Shown here one piece after another: positions 9,544 through 18,731 of a DNA stretch of 64,000 nucleotides. The position numbers and the translations under genes were made by a program. Every line of letters starts with the position of its first letter. Positions within the stretch are counted from its first letter, which is position 1. The notes beneath the pieces were generated by a model, which was not told the origin of the DNA, did no database searches, and saw only the letters and a program-made list of their open reading frames with translations. Source of the DNA: JASHSH01 sp036490215. Its GTDB lineage: Bacteria > Pseudomonadota > Alphaproteobacteria > Rhodospirillales > Magnetospirillaceae. The stretch is taken from the NCBI GenBank assembly GCA_036490215.1, contig DASXEH010000077.1, positions 117,555 through 181,554 of the forward strand, written 5' to 3'.

Positions 9544-10662
9544 CTAGGCCAGCACCAGCAGATCGGCTTCGATCTGCACCTGATTGCGGCCGGCACCCTT
9601 GGCGCGGTAGAGCGCGGCATCGGCGGCCGACACTGTTTCTTCCCAGCTGCCTGACAGGGCCGAGAGCGGGGCCACGCCGAAGCTGGCCGTCACATGCAGC
9701 GGCCCGCGGCCCGTCTCGATCGCGAGTGCGGCGATGCGAGTGCGCAGGCGCTCGGCCAATTGCCCGGCCTCGGAGAGCGTTGTCTCCGGCAATAGAATCG
9801 CGAATTCCTCGCCGCCCAGCCGCGCCAGAAGATCGGTGCCGCGAATTTCCTCGTTGCAGGCGCCGGCCACCGTCTTCAGTGCCTCGTCGCCCACCGGGTG
9901 GCCGTAGGAATCGTTGACGCGTTTGAAGTGATCGAGATCGAGCAGGATCACCGCGCCGGTATGGCCATAGCGATAGCACCGATCTTTCTCGGCCGCGGCG
10001 GCTTCGGCGAAATGGCGGCGATTGACCGCGCCGGTCAGCGGATCGGTGCGTGCTTCGCGCGTTGCCACCTGTTCCTGCCACCAGGCGCGGCGGAACGCGG
10101 CCTCGAACTTGGCCGAAACGATCACTGCGAAGAACGAGCATAGGATCGTGAAGAACACCGCATTGGCGATCAAGGTGCGATTGGTGGTCGAGTCGATCGT
10201 CACGCCGATGATGACGGCCGAGGCCAGCAAGGCGCCGATTGCCGCGTCGCGCCGGTTGGGCAGCACGCTCGGTAGCCACATATAGACGAAGATCAGCATG
10301 GCCAAGCCGTTGAGCAGTCCGCCATCGAGCGTCGCCGCGGCCTTCATCACGCCGAAGGGCACGGCTAATGTGTAGGCGTACATCAGCGCGCGAAACAGTG
10401 TGTAGTTCTTGCGCGGCGCGGTCAGCCAGACGGTGTGGATCGGGGCGATGATCAGCGCCGTGCCCAGCCGCCACAGGAAGGCGATGTCGGCATGCGCCGG
10501 ATCGATGATCCGGTCCCACAAATTGAACGCGATGATGACGATGCCGATGCCGATGCCGCGATAGCTGCTGCCGCTGCCCAGCTGGATGCCGAGATCGTCG
10601 AGATAGGCGGTCTCATCCGCCTTGTTATCGAATGGGCGCGCTGCGCCGAAAAGCCCCGCCAT
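9544..10662 (-). CDS. Membrane-anchored diguanylate cyclase (GGDEF)
   Basis: About 372 residues from the ATG at 10662, chosen because GGGAG lies six bases upstream; the frame stays open to a TTG at 10674. The N-terminal half has a set of membrane helices (about residues 36-190) without a recognised sensor family. The C-terminal GGDEF domain carries the catalytic loop GGEEF and an intact inhibitory I-site RGTD five residues upstream, so it should make c-di-GMP and be subject to product inhibition. TDPLTGAVNRRHF marks the domain start. No EAL domain or obvious effector is adjacent. It may be transcribed with ampG, 55 bases downstream. Confidence 0.93.
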   Translation of the reverse strand: MAGLFGAARPFDNKADETAYLDDLGIQLGSGSSYRGIGIGIVIIAFNLWDRIIDPAHADIAFLWRLGTALIIAPIHTVWLTAPRKNYTLFRALMYAYTLAVPFGVMKAAATLDGGLLNGLAMLIFVYMWLPSVLPNRRDAAIGALLASAVIIGVTIDSTTNRTLIANAVFFTILCSFFAVIVSAKFEAAFRRAWWQEQVATREARTDPLTGAVNRRHFAEAAAAEKDRCYRYGHTGAVILLDLDHFKRVNDSYGHPVGDEALKTVAGACNEEIRGTDLLARLGGEEFAILLPETTLSEAGQLAERLRTRIAALAIETGRGPLHVTASFGVAPLSALSGSWEETVSAADAALYRAKGAGRNQVQIEADLLVLA

Positions 10663-10674
10663 CGACACTCCCAA

Positions 10675-10953
10675 ACATCTCCGCCGCCACTACTCTCCGC
10701 AATGGCCTAGAACGCGGATCGTTCATCCCGTTTGGAGATTGTTTTTATTTAAGTACAAGCAAAGTAAAGCGGTGCTTTCGAGTCCGCAATCGGATCCAAT
10801 TAGTACGAGTCGTTTTCGCGCATCTTATGTGCATAGAGTCGAAACTTTAACGATATCAGACGATAATCTGAGAATGATTCGCGATGCGGAGACGTTGGGT
10901 GCCAAAACTTTTTCGGCACACTGGTGTAGTCTGCGTGCGCAGAGAGATCGGCC
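10675..10953. other. AT-rich divergent intergenic region
   Basis: About 280 bases between the diguanylate cyclase and DUF488 genes. Composition is much more AT-rich than the coding sequence around it. A perfect inverted repeat TCAGA-cgataa-TCTGA lies at 10856-10871, and TGCC/GGCA arms flank a run of A and T at about 10900-10918. I see no RNA gene or convincing ORF in it. Confidence 0.4.
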
Positions 10954-11400
10954 ATGCATACAAAGACGCTCTTCACGATCGGCTATGAAAAGGCGACGCC
11001 AGACACGCTGGTCGCGGCGCTGCGCGCGGCGGGGGTTAAAACCCTGATCGATGTCCGCGCCGTGCCGGCCTCGCGCCGCCCGGGTTTCTCAAAGAACAAA
11101 CTGGCGGCGCGGCTGGAAACCGATGGTATCGCCTATGTCCATCTCCGCGATCTCGGCACGCCAAAAGCAGGCCGCGACGCGGCGCGCGCCGGCCAGACCG
11201 AGAAGATGCACGGCATCTTCAACACGCATATGGAGAAGCCCGAAGCACTGGCCGCGCTCGGTCAGGCGATCGCGATCGCAACCGAGTCGCCTTCGTGCCT
11301 GCTCTGCCTGGAACGATCCCACGACGACTGCCACCGCGGCATCCTCGCCGCGATGATGCAGGAGCGGGTGGGGTTTAGGGTGGAGAAGCTGGTGCCGTGA
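10954..11400 (+). CDS. DUF488 family protein
   Basis: 148 residues. The opening TLFTIGYEKATPDTLVAALRAAGVKTLIDVRAVPASRRPGFSK and the C-terminal CLLCLERSHDDCHRGILA are the hallmarks of DUF488, a small conserved family of unproven function whose conserved cysteines and arginines suggest a nucleic-acid or nucleotide-related role (inference). The ATG at 10954 is the only start that keeps the conserved IGYE motif near the N-terminus. It stands alone between the AT-rich region and a palindromic repeat. Confidence 0.9.
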   Translation: MHTKTLFTIGYEKATPDTLVAALRAAGVKTLIDVRAVPASRRPGFSKNKLAARLETDGIAYVHLRDLGTPKAGRDAARAGQTEKMHGIFNTHMEKPEALAALGQAIAIATESPSCLLCLERSHDDCHRGILAAMMQERVGFRVEKLVP

Positions 11401-11401
11401 C

Positions 11402-11518
11402 CTTCATCCTTCGAGGCGCGTCATGCTTTGCATGCAACGCACGACGCGCATCTCAGGATAAGGCCACCACAAAAACCCTCACCCTGAGGAGCCACGAAGT
11501 GGCGTCTCGAAGGGTGGG
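11402..11518. repeat. Intergenic palindromic repeat, family A copy 1
   Basis: Imperfect palindrome with outer arms CATCCTTCGAGGC and GCGTCTCGAAGGGTG and inner arms around ATCTCAGGATAAGG and CCTCACCCTGAGG. The same building blocks recur at 26523-26624 and 43027-43126. It lies just before the end of typA, so its hairpin would form in the 3' region of that transcript. Confidence 0.8.
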
Positions 11519-11522
11519 AAGA

Positions 11523-13346
11523 TTAAGCGTCTTCCTTCGCCCGGGCGGCGCGCTTGCGTTCGTTGGGATCGAGGATCGCCTTACGCAGGCGCACGCTTTT
11601 CGGCGTCACTTCGACCAGCTCGTCGTCCTCGATATAGGCGATCGCCTGTTCGAGGTTCATCTTGCGCGGCGTGGTCAGGCGAATGGCTTCGTCCTTCGAC
11701 GTCGTGCGGATGTTGGTGAGCTGCTTTTCCTTGAGCGGATTGACCTCGAGGTCGTTGCCGCGGCTGTGCTCGCCGATGATCATGCCCGGATAGGTCTTCA
11801 CGCCGCCACCGATGAAGAGCGGGCCGCGTTCTTCCAGGTACCAGAGCGCGTAGGTCACGGTTTCACCCGCCGCGTTCGAGATCAGCACGCCGTTGCGCCG
11901 ACCTTCCACCGCGCCGCGCCACGGACCATAGCCGTGGAAGATGCGATACATCAGCCCGGTGCCGCGCGTGTCGGTCAGGAATTCGCCGTGATAGCCGATC
12001 AAGCCGCGCGAGGGCGCCAGGAAGGCGAGACGCAGACGGCCTGTGCCCGAGGGCTTCATCTCGGTCATCTCGGCCTTGCGCATGGCCATCTTCTCGACAA
12101 CCACGCCCGAATATTGCTCGTCGAGATCGATCACGACCTCTTCGATCGGCTCAAGCTTCTTGCCGTTGTCGTCGGCCTGGGTCAGCACGCGCGGGCGTGA
12201 GATGGCGAGCTCGAAGCCTTCGCGGCGCATCTGTTCGATCAGCACGCCCAGCTGCAATTCGCCGCGGCCGGCCACTTCGAACGAGTCGGTCGAGTCGGTG
12301 TGCGTAATGCGAATCGCCACATTGGTCTCGGATTCGCGCGCCAGGCGTGCAGCGATGACGCGGCTGGTCACCTTGTCGCCTTCAGTGCCGGCCAGCGGGC
12401 TGTTGTTGACCGAGAAGGTCATGGCCAGTGTGGGCGGATCGATCGGCTGCGCCTTCAGGGCTTCGGTCACTTCCAGCGCGCAAATCGTATCGGCCACGGT
12501 GGTCTTGGTCATGCCGGCCATGGCGACGATGTCGCCGGCCTCGGCTTCGGCAACCGGTACGCGCTCGATGCCGCGGAAGGCGAGAATCTTGGTGATGCGG
12601 AAATTTTCGATCACGCTGCCGTCGCGCGCCAGCGACTTCACGCTCATATTGGTCTTGGCCGTGCCGGAATAGATGCGGCCGGTCAGGATGCGGCCGAGAT
12701 AGGGATCGGCTTCCAAGGTCGTGGCCAGCATCGAGAACGGCGCCGCCGCGTCGCCATGACGTTCCGGCGGCGGCACATGGCGCAGGATCAGATCGAACAG
12801 CGGCGACAGATTCTCGCCCTTCTCATTGGTCTCGCTGGCCCAGCCGTCGCGGCCCACCGCGAACAGGGTGGGGAAGTCGAGCTGATCGTCACTGGCGTCC
12901 AGCGCCGCGAACAGATCGAAGACCTCGTTGTGCACTTCGTCGGCGCGCGCGTCGCCGCGATCGACCTTGTTGATGATGACGATCGGGCGCAGGCCCAGGG
13001 CGAGCGCCTTCTGGGTGACGAACTTGGTCTGGGGCATCGGCCCTTCGGCCGCGTCGACCAGAACCACCACACCGTCGACCATCGACAGGATGCGCTCTAC
13101 CTCGCCGCCGAAATCGGCGTGGCCGGGCGTGTCCACGATATTGATGCGCACACCTTTCCAGTCGATCGAGGTGCACTTGGCGAGAATGGTGATGCCGCGC
13201 TCTTTTTCGAGCTCGTTCGAATCCATCACGCGCTCTTCAACCTGCTGGTTGGCGCGGAACGAGCCCGACTGCTGCAACATGGCGTCGACCAGAGTGGTCT
13301 TGCCGTGGTCAACGTGAGCGATAATGGCAATGTTACGAATATCCAT
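11523..13346 (-). CDS. typA: Translational GTPase TypA/BipA
   Basis: 607 residues, the usual length. The N-terminus IRNIAIIAHVDHGKTTLVDAMLQQSG holds the G1 loop. RGITILAK (G2), DTPGHADFGGEVER (G3) and NKVDRGDARADEV (G4) follow, and then EF-G-like domains and the BipA-specific C-terminal domain (LLFLAPSRG-like region reads LAFLAPSRGLIGYHGEF, and ALWYLEERGPLFIGGGVKTYPGMIIGEH). It binds the 70S ribosome under stress and assists 50S assembly. ATG at 13346 fits. It ends beside a family A repeat and follows the PfkB kinase gene with 42 bases between. Confidence 0.97.
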   Translation of the reverse strand: MDIRNIAIIAHVDHGKTTLVDAMLQQSGSFRANQQVEERVMDSNELEKERGITILAKCTSIDWKGVRINIVDTPGHADFGGEVERILSMVDGVVVLVDAAEGPMPQTKFVTQKALALGLRPIVIINKVDRGDARADEVHNEVFDLFAALDASDDQLDFPTLFAVGRDGWASETNEKGENLSPLFDLILRHVPPPERHGDAAAPFSMLATTLEADPYLGRILTGRIYSGTAKTNMSVKSLARDGSVIENFRITKILAFRGIERVPVAEAEAGDIVAMAGMTKTTVADTICALEVTEALKAQPIDPPTLAMTFSVNNSPLAGTEGDKVTSRVIAARLARESETNVAIRITHTDSTDSFEVAGRGELQLGVLIEQMRREGFELAISRPRVLTQADDNGKKLEPIEEVVIDLDEQYSGVVVEKMAMRKAEMTEMKPSGTGRLRLAFLAPSRGLIGYHGEFLTDTRGTGLMYRIFHGYGPWRGAVEGRRNGVLISNAAGETVTYALWYLEERGPLFIGGGVKTYPGMIIGEHSRGNDLEVNPLKEKQLTNIRTTSKDEAIRLTTPRKMNLEQAIAYIEDDELVEVTPKSVRLRKAILDPNERKRAARAKEDA

Positions 13347-13388
13347 GATGCGTGCTTTTAACTCGTCAGGTCAGCAGTGAAATAGCGT

Positions 13389-14387
13389 TTAACGCACGCT
13401 TTTCAAGGCAGGCGCAGCCAACGCGGCCAGATCGGCCTCGGGGCGGGCGCCCATGTGGGAAATGATTTCGGCGGCGCAGATGCTGCCGAGCTTGCAGCAG
13501 ACATCCAAGGGAAGATTCTGCGTCAAACCGTAAAGAAAACCGGAGGCGTAGAGATCGCCGGCGCCGGTGGTGTCAATGACCGCCTTCACCGGTTCGGCGT
13601 TCACGCGCACCACCTCGTCGCCGCGGACCGCCATCGAGCCCTTTTCGCTGCGGGTCAGCGCGGCCACCTGCACGTCCTTGCCGACGCGCTTCACGGCCGT
13701 CTCGAAGTCAGTTTGGTAAAGCGAGGTGATTTCTTCTTCGTTGGCGAACAGGATGTCGACTTCCTTGCCCAACATGGCCAGGAACTCGTCGCGATGGCGG
13801 CTGACACAGAAGGGATCGGAGAGCGTGATCGCCATCCGGCCGCCGGCGGCGTGCACGATCTTGGCGGCCTTGCGCATCGCGTCTTTGGCGCGCGGCGGGT
13901 CCCACAGATAGCCTTCGAAATAGACCACCTGCGACTGGCCGATGACCGCCGCGTCGATGTCTTCGGGGCCCAGTTCGGCGCAAGCGCCCAGATAAGTGTT
14001 CATCGTGCGATGCGCGTCGGGGGTCACGAAGATCATGCAGCGCGCGGTGGCTGGCCCGTCGGTCAGGGGTACGGTGTCGAAGGTGACGCCCTGGGCGCGC
14101 ATGTCGTGGGTGAACACCTTGCCCAGCTGGTCGTCATGGACCTTGCCGATATAGGCGGCCTTGCCACCCAGTGCCGCGACGCCGGCCGCGGTGTTGCCCG
14201 CGCTGCCGCCCGAGACTTCAACCGCCGGACCCATCTTGGAATAGATCTCTTCCGCGCGCGCCGCATCGATCAGCGTCATGATGTTGCGGTTGAGGTTCAA
14301 CCGCTCAATGGTCGCGTCGTCGGCGTGGCACAGAATGTCGACGATGGCGTTGCCAATACACGCCACGTCATAGGCGAACTTCGCCAT
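13389..14387 (-). CDS. PfkB-family carbohydrate/adenosine kinase
   Basis: 332 residues of the ribokinase fold. VACIGNAIVDIL opens the first strand. VSGGSAGNTAAGVAALGGKAAYIGKV is PfkB signature 1, and VIDTTGAGDLYASGFLYGL is signature 2, containing the catalytic Asp and anion-hole GAGD. Related alphaproteobacterial proteins are usually annotated as adenosine kinase, but ribose, fructose or other nucleoside substrates cannot be excluded. The ATG at 14387 fits the family start. It lies between the Sel1-repeat gene and typA on the same strand. Confidence 0.9.
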   Translation of the reverse strand: MAKFAYDVACIGNAIVDILCHADDATIERLNLNRNIMTLIDAARAEEIYSKMGPAVEVSGGSAGNTAAGVAALGGKAAYIGKVHDDQLGKVFTHDMRAQGVTFDTVPLTDGPATARCMIFVTPDAHRTMNTYLGACAELGPEDIDAAVIGQSQVVYFEGYLWDPPRAKDAMRKAAKIVHAAGGRMAITLSDPFCVSRHRDEFLAMLGKEVDILFANEEEITSLYQTDFETAVKRVGKDVQVAALTRSEKGSMAVRGDEVVRVNAEPVKAVIDTTGAGDLYASGFLYGLTQNLPLDVCCKLGSICAAEIISHMGARPEADLAALAAPALKSVR

Positions 14388-14485
14388 TCGGGTCTCCGGT
14401 CAAAAGGCGGGCGGAGTATACCGACCATGCCGCGCCGCACAATGAAAAATGACGCGGTTTTGGCTGTATTTTGCGGGTTTGTAAG

Positions 14486-14507
14486 GCCTGAAAGTCGGAT
14501 TTCAGGC
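14486..14507 (-). terminator. Hairpin after the Sel1-repeat gene
   Basis: Perfect eight-base stem GCCTGAAA/TTTCAGGC with a six-base loop, just past the stop of the leftward Sel1 gene and before the PfkB kinase. There is no T-run after it, so it may be a weak or Rho-assisted terminator. Confidence 0.45.
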
Positions 14508-14516
14508 TCTCAACAG

Positions 14517-16007
14517 CTAGGGCTTATCGTCTAGCCCGTCCAGCCGGCGCACCGCGTCTTGAGCTGGGTCATAGCCATGGGCGGCGGCGTCTTTGAACAG
14601 GCTCAAGGCTCTCGCATGATCCTGAGACAATCCGCCCTGGCCATAATCGTACATGAGGCCAAGGTCGTAGGAGGCTTTGGCAAATCCCGCGGCCGCCGCC
14701 TTCTCGAAAAGCTTCCGCGCGGCCACCTCGTCCTTCGCGATGTCGCCTTGGCCATTCAGTGTCATATCGCCGAGCACATCGATGGCGTTCGCATCGCCTT
14801 GATCGGCCGCGAGCCGGTACAACCGCGCCGCTTCGGTTTCGCTTTGCGGTAAGCCGCCGAAGCCTTTCAGGTACATGTAGGCCGTCATGCGCTGGCCGAT
14901 CGCGTCGCCGTCTTCTGCGGCCCATTTGTAGTAGTACGCGGCCTGCAGCAAATTCCGAGGCAGGCTGGCCGAGCCATTCAGATAGGCCCGGGCTACAGAC
15001 ACTTTGGCCCTACTGCTCCCGTGATCTGCCGCTGATTTCAACAGACGTATCGCCTCGGCCTCGTCTTTGTCCAAGCCGCCCTGCCCCTGGTAATACTTCC
15101 AGGCCAAAGCCTCCTCCGCTCCCGCGTTTCCGCGTTCGGCCCCTGCTTTGTAGTGGAGCACGGCCTGCCGCTCGTCTTTTTCGATGCCGCCGCCGCCATT
15201 ATCGTAGATCCAGCCAAGTTCCTCTTCCGCTTCGCCATCCCCTTGGTTCGCCGCCAGGCGATAGAGGCGGACGGCTTCGGTCTCGTCCTTGGCCAATCCG
15301 CCAAGACCATTCCAATAAAAATCACCAAGTGCCTGGCGCGCCCCGGCATCGCCCTTGTCAGCAGCAAGTTTGTAGAGGCGGAAGGCCTCGCTTTCGCTTT
15401 TATCCAGGCCGCCACGCCCATATCGGTAGTACCAGGCCAGATCGCGCTGCGCGTACGAATCCTTCTGTGCCGCCGCCAGTTGCAGCAGTTTCACGGCCGC
15501 AACCTCGTCTTTGGGTATGCCGTCCCTGCCGCTCTCATAGAACAGCGCCAAGTTGTATTGCGCCTTCCACTGCCCTTGATCTGCGGCCAAGCGGTAATAG
15601 CGCGCTGCCGCGGCGGTATCCTTGGGATAGCCGCCCAACCCGTACTCATAGATCACGCCTAAACGGAATTGCGCGTACCCATCGCCCTTATCGGCGGCGC
15701 TTTGGAACTTCTCGACATCTTTGGGCGTCAGGTTGGGGCCTGTATAGCCATCGGCTCGCTGCGGCTGCTTGGTCGTTTGATCGTTCGAATTGTCCTGCGG
15801 CATGAGCGAGGCGATGAGCGTTTCCACATCGCCGCCGCCGGTGACCAGATATGTCGCGACAAGAATCGCCGCTGCGATGAGGGCGAGGATGTAAATCGGC
15901 CGGACGATGGGGCGGCGCTCCAGCGGCGGCAGGGGCATCGCCGACCGCGCCTTGCGATCGGGTGGTGGCTCGGATTGCTGCAACGGTAACGGTGCTTCGC
16001 CTGCCAC
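14517..16007 (-). CDS. Membrane-anchored Sel1-repeat (TPR-like) protein
   Basis: About 496 residues from a GTG at 16007, chosen because GGGGGAG lies four bases upstream. An in-frame ATG at 15938 is an alternative, and the frame is open to 16058. One N-terminal membrane helix (IYILALIAAAILVATYLV) is followed by ten full Sel1 repeats and a partial one. Each repeat is about 36-38 residues, with the pattern A-x-YRLAADQG-x4-AQ-x2-LG-x-Y-x2-G-x-GG-x3-KDE. Sel1 repeats form an alpha-solenoid for protein binding, and the single anchor suggests the solenoid faces the periplasm (inference). No partner is evident. It is divergent from the EI24 membrane protein. Confidence 0.88.
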   Translation of the reverse strand: MAGEAPLPLQQSEPPPDRKARSAMPLPPLERRPIVRPIYILALIAAAILVATYLVTGGGDVETLIASLMPQDNSNDQTTKQPQRADGYTGPNLTPKDVEKFQSAADKGDGYAQFRLGVIYEYGLGGYPKDTAAAARYYRLAADQGQWKAQYNLALFYESGRDGIPKDEVAAVKLLQLAAAQKDSYAQRDLAWYYRYGRGGLDKSESEAFRLYKLAADKGDAGARQALGDFYWNGLGGLAKDETEAVRLYRLAANQGDGEAEEELGWIYDNGGGGIEKDERQAVLHYKAGAERGNAGAEEALAWKYYQGQGGLDKDEAEAIRLLKSAADHGSSRAKVSVARAYLNGSASLPRNLLQAAYYYKWAAEDGDAIGQRMTAYMYLKGFGGLPQSETEAARLYRLAADQGDANAIDVLGDMTLNGQGDIAKDEVAARKLFEKAAAAGFAKASYDLGLMYDYGQGGLSQDHARALSLFKDAAAHGYDPAQDAVRRLDGLDDKP

Positions 16008-16116
16008 CTGTCTCCCCCGACATCCGCAGAGGATGTTATGAGAGCAAATCCCGGCCAACGCGACAACCGCGAGAACACAGCCGCCGGACTACCCTGCGCT
16101 CGGCGCTCATGCTTGA

Positions 16117-16821
16117 ATGGCGACCATGATCGCATCCTATGCCAAGGCCATCGCGCAACTGCCCGATCCGAAACTCGCCAAGATCGTTCTGATCGGGTTG
16201 GTCGCCACGCTCATCCTCTACGCGCTTGTCTATGTCGCGGTGGGATGGGGCGCGCATCACATCCTCTATCGCGTCGATATTTTCGGCTGGCATCCGCTGA
16301 CGATTTTCTCCGAGGTGCTCGGCGGCGTCGCGGTCTTCATCCTCACGCTGTTGCTGTTTCCTGCTGTGGCAACGACGGTTCTGAGCTTTCTGCTTGAAGA
16401 TGTCGCGCGCGCGGTCGAAGCCGCGTATTACCCATCGCTCGGCGTGGTGCGGCGTCAGGGCTTCGGCGAATTGCTGTGGCAGGCGGTGCGCTTCATGCTG
16501 GTGATGCTGGTCATCAACATCGTCGGCCTGATCTTCTACATCCCGCTCGCGATTTTTTTCGGACTCGGCGCGGCACTCTATTTCATCATCAATGGTTATC
16601 TGCTCGGGCGGGAGTATTTCGAACTCGTCGCCATGCGCCGACTCGATCGGCGCACTGCCGATGCGCTGCGCCGCGCCCATCTCGGACGGGTGTGGCTGGG
16701 GGGCATCGTGCTGGCCTTTGTTTCGACCGTTCCCTTCCTCAATCTCCTCGCCCCAGTCATCGGCACCGCCGCTATGCTGCACGAATTTGAGGCATTGCGG
16801 AGTCGCGACGGCCTAGTGTAA
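16117..16821 (+). CDS. EI24/CysZ-like integral membrane protein
   Basis: 234 residues with about four to six hydrophobic helices, including a first long helix at about 24-45 and the paired helices FMLVMLVINIVGLIFYIPLA. The pattern LLEDVARAVEAAYYP and NGYLLGREYFELVAMRR is typical of the EI24 (PF07264) family, which includes the sulfate transporter CysZ. Bacterial members take up sulfate for cysteine synthesis, but no cys gene is nearby, so function is open. Start ATG 16117; another ATG at 16126 is possible. Confidence 0.82.
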   Translation: MATMIASYAKAIAQLPDPKLAKIVLIGLVATLILYALVYVAVGWGAHHILYRVDIFGWHPLTIFSEVLGGVAVFILTLLLFPAVATTVLSFLLEDVARAVEAAYYPSLGVVRRQGFGELLWQAVRFMLVMLVINIVGLIFYIPLAIFFGLGAALYFIINGYLLGREYFELVAMRRLDRRTADALRRAHLGRVWLGGIVLAFVSTVPFLNLLAPVIGTAAMLHEFEALRSRDGLV

Positions 16822-16907
16822 TATTGTAGGTAATTCAATTGCGTATGCATCGGGGGGTGCAGCAATTTAATTACCCCCGCGCATAAGCTCTTCTGTTTGT
16901 TCGTCTT

Positions 16908-17426
16908 TTGGCGAGAACCGCCGTCGTGTCGATTTGGGGACAAAAGCCGTTAACCTTTATAATCCCGCTGCTTAGCGCGATTGCGCTGGCGGCGTGCGCG
17001 GTGCCACCGTCGGCCAAGGTGGGCGGCGCAGCATCGGTTGCGCCGGCGAGTTATGCACCGATCCCCGACTCGATTCATCCACAGACCTTCGCCCATCCCG
17101 CACCGACCCTGACCGACCTCGCCCGCGGCCCGCAGCATTTCGAAGGGCTCGAAGGCAAAGAGGTCCTCGCCGCCCTCGGCGATCCCAGTTTCCGTCGCCG
17201 CGAAAAACCGGCCGAGGTTTGGCAATACTACGGCCCGGGCTGCATCCTCGATCTCTTCCTCTATGACGACAAACCCCCGATCTCGCCCACCTCGACCAAG
17301 CCGGTCGAAGGCGCGGATCTCGACGGTCGTGTCGTGCATGCGGAACTGCGGGGCCGCGAAGATCGCCCGGCCGAGGCCGCGTGCCTCTCGCGCCTGATCA
17401 CCCAGCGCCACGCGCCGGTGGGTTGA
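16908..17426 (+). CDS. Putative lipoprotein of unknown function
   Basis: About 172 residues. A hydrophobic stretch (PLTFIIPLLSAIALAAC) ends in a lipobox-like LAAC, so it is likely a lipoprotein with mature N-terminal Cys near residue 30. The mature part contains DLARGPQHFEGLEGKEVLAALGDPSFRRREKPAEVWQYYGPGCILDLFLY. This is reminiscent of SmpA/OmlA-like small folds where a G-x-P-x4 turn precedes W-x-Y, though I do not assign it. The longest frame starts at a TTG (16908); a GTG at 16926 is an alternative. The upstream 85 bases are AT-rich and may hold its promoter. Confidence 0.7.
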   Translation: MARTAVVSIWGQKPLTFIIPLLSAIALAACAVPPSAKVGGAASVAPASYAPIPDSIHPQTFAHPAPTLTDLARGPQHFEGLEGKEVLAALGDPSFRRREKPAEVWQYYGPGCILDLFLYDDKPPISPTSTKPVEGADLDGRVVHAELRGREDRPAEAACLSRLITQRHAPVG

Positions 17427-17447
17427 TCGTCGCGGGCTGAAACCCGC

Positions 17448-18089
17448 TTAAGCCTCGACCGTCGTCTTTCCTTTGAACGCGCAGTAGTCGCGCACCGCGC
17501 AGTTGGGGCAGTCGGGTTTGCGCGCCTTGCAGACATGGCGTCCGTGCAGGATCAGCCAGTGATGGGCGTGCAGCTTCCACTTCGCGGGCGTCACCTTCTC
17601 CAGCCCCTCCTCGACCTTGTGCGGCGTCGTGCCTTTAGCGAGTCCGGTGCGGTTGGCGACGCGGAATACATGCGTGTCGACGGCAATCGTCGCATGGCCG
17701 AAAGCCACGTTGCGCACCACATTGGCCGTCTTGCGGCCCACGCCCGGCAGCGCTTCGAGCGCGTCGTGATCTTCGGGCACCACGCTGCCATGCTTGTCGA
17801 TCAAAATGCGCGACAGCGCGATCACGTTCTTGGCCTTGGTGTTGAACAGGCCGATGGTGCGGATGTGTTTCTTCAGGCCCTCTTCGCCCAGCGCGAGCAT
17901 TTTGGCCGGTGTGTCGACGGTCTTGAACAGGTCCTTGGTCGCCTTGTTGACGCCCACATCGGTCGCCTGTGCCGACAGCACCACCGCCACCAGCAGCGTG
18001 TACGGGTTCTTGAAGTCCAGCTCGCTCCTGGGCGTCGGCATGCGCTTGGCCAGGGCGGCGTAGAATTTGTCGATCACTTGCGGCGTCAC
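17448..18089 (-). CDS. nth: Endonuclease III (DNA glycosylase/AP lyase)
   Basis: 213 residues from a GTG at 18089 with GGGGAG about eight bases upstream; the frame runs open far beyond this, but the family length (about 211) supports this start. It removes oxidised pyrimidines in base excision repair. Visible features are the helix-hairpin-helix LPGVGRKTANVV containing the catalytic Lys, VDTHVFRVANR with the catalytic Asp, and the [4Fe-4S] ligands C-x6-C-x2-C-x5-C at the C-terminus (CKARKPDCPNCAVRDYC). It is divergent from the lipoprotein gene starting 45 bases away. Confidence 0.96.
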   Translation of the reverse strand: MTPQVIDKFYAALAKRMPTPRSELDFKNPYTLLVAVVLSAQATDVGVNKATKDLFKTVDTPAKMLALGEEGLKKHIRTIGLFNTKAKNVIALSRILIDKHGSVVPEDHDALEALPGVGRKTANVVRNVAFGHATIAVDTHVFRVANRTGLAKGTTPHKVEEGLEKVTPAKWKLHAHHWLILHGRHVCKARKPDCPNCAVRDYCAFKGKTTVEA

Positions 18090-18134
18090 GCGCGGGCTCC
18101 CCGGGGTTTCTCTCGCTTGCGCCGGGATGGTAGC

Positions 18135-18731
18135 ATGCGCGCCATGAAGGCCAAGCGCACCCCGCATCGGATGATCCTCGCTGTCGTTCTGGCGACGGCA
18201 GTGCTTGTCGGCTGCAATCGCGCCGAGGAAACCAAAGGCACGTTGTTCCCGTCGAGCAGCAGCCATGTCTCGCCGCCACCGGTCGCGGTGCCGCGTCTGC
18301 CGCCGGGCAGTTTCGATGCGGCGCAAAGCCGTGCCGAGCGTGGTGAGGCGGCAAGGCTGCGGCAGGCCAACGATGCCGCCGCCGCGCGGGGCCATGCCGA
18401 GCATGCCGCGATGCTGTGGCCTGCCGATCTCGCCGCCTGGGACGAGTTGAAGGCCGATTGCACGGCGCTCAACGACGTCACCTGCGAGCGCTACGCCGAT
18501 TTCTTCCACGCCAAGATCGAATTCGTCACGCCCCTGCCGCCGCGCATGGCCGTGCTGGGCTTTGCCTCGCTCAACGCATCCGGGCTCGGCGTGAAGGTGG
18601 GTGACTACACCTACGACCAGCAGACGCTGGATACGGCGCTGCGGCTGGCCAGCTTCTATGACGAGCAGGATCAACTGCGCGATGCGCGGCTGAAGCCCAA
18701 GCCAGCCGCCACGCCATCCGCCGCGAAATAG
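18135..18731 (+). CDS. Putative lipoprotein, unknown family
   Basis: About 198 residues from the ATG at 18135; ATG 18144 is also possible. The long in-frame extension back to 17535 overlaps nth and is a shadow. An N-terminal hydrophobic stretch ends in LVGC, a lipobox. The mature protein is Ala- and Arg-rich with a helical middle (SFDAAQSRAERGEAARLRQANDAAAARGHAEHA) and several acidic/aromatic segments after it. I recognise no domain. Its promoter must sit in the 45 bases shared with divergent nth or further inside nth. Confidence 0.75.
   Translation: MRAMKAKRTPHRMILAVVLATAVLVGCNRAEETKGTLFPSSSSHVSPPPVAVPRLPPGSFDAAQSRAERGEAARLRQANDAAAARGHAEHAAMLWPADLAAWDELKADCTALNDVTCERYADFFHAKIEFVTPLPPRMAVLGFASLNASGLGVKVGDYTYDQQTLDTALRLASFYDEQDQLRDARLKPKPAATPSAAK

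Noticed and set aside
17535..18134. Long open frame ahead of the lipoprotein at 18135
   Set aside because: It runs antisense through nth, whose glycosylase motifs are unmistakable; the extension has shadow-like composition.
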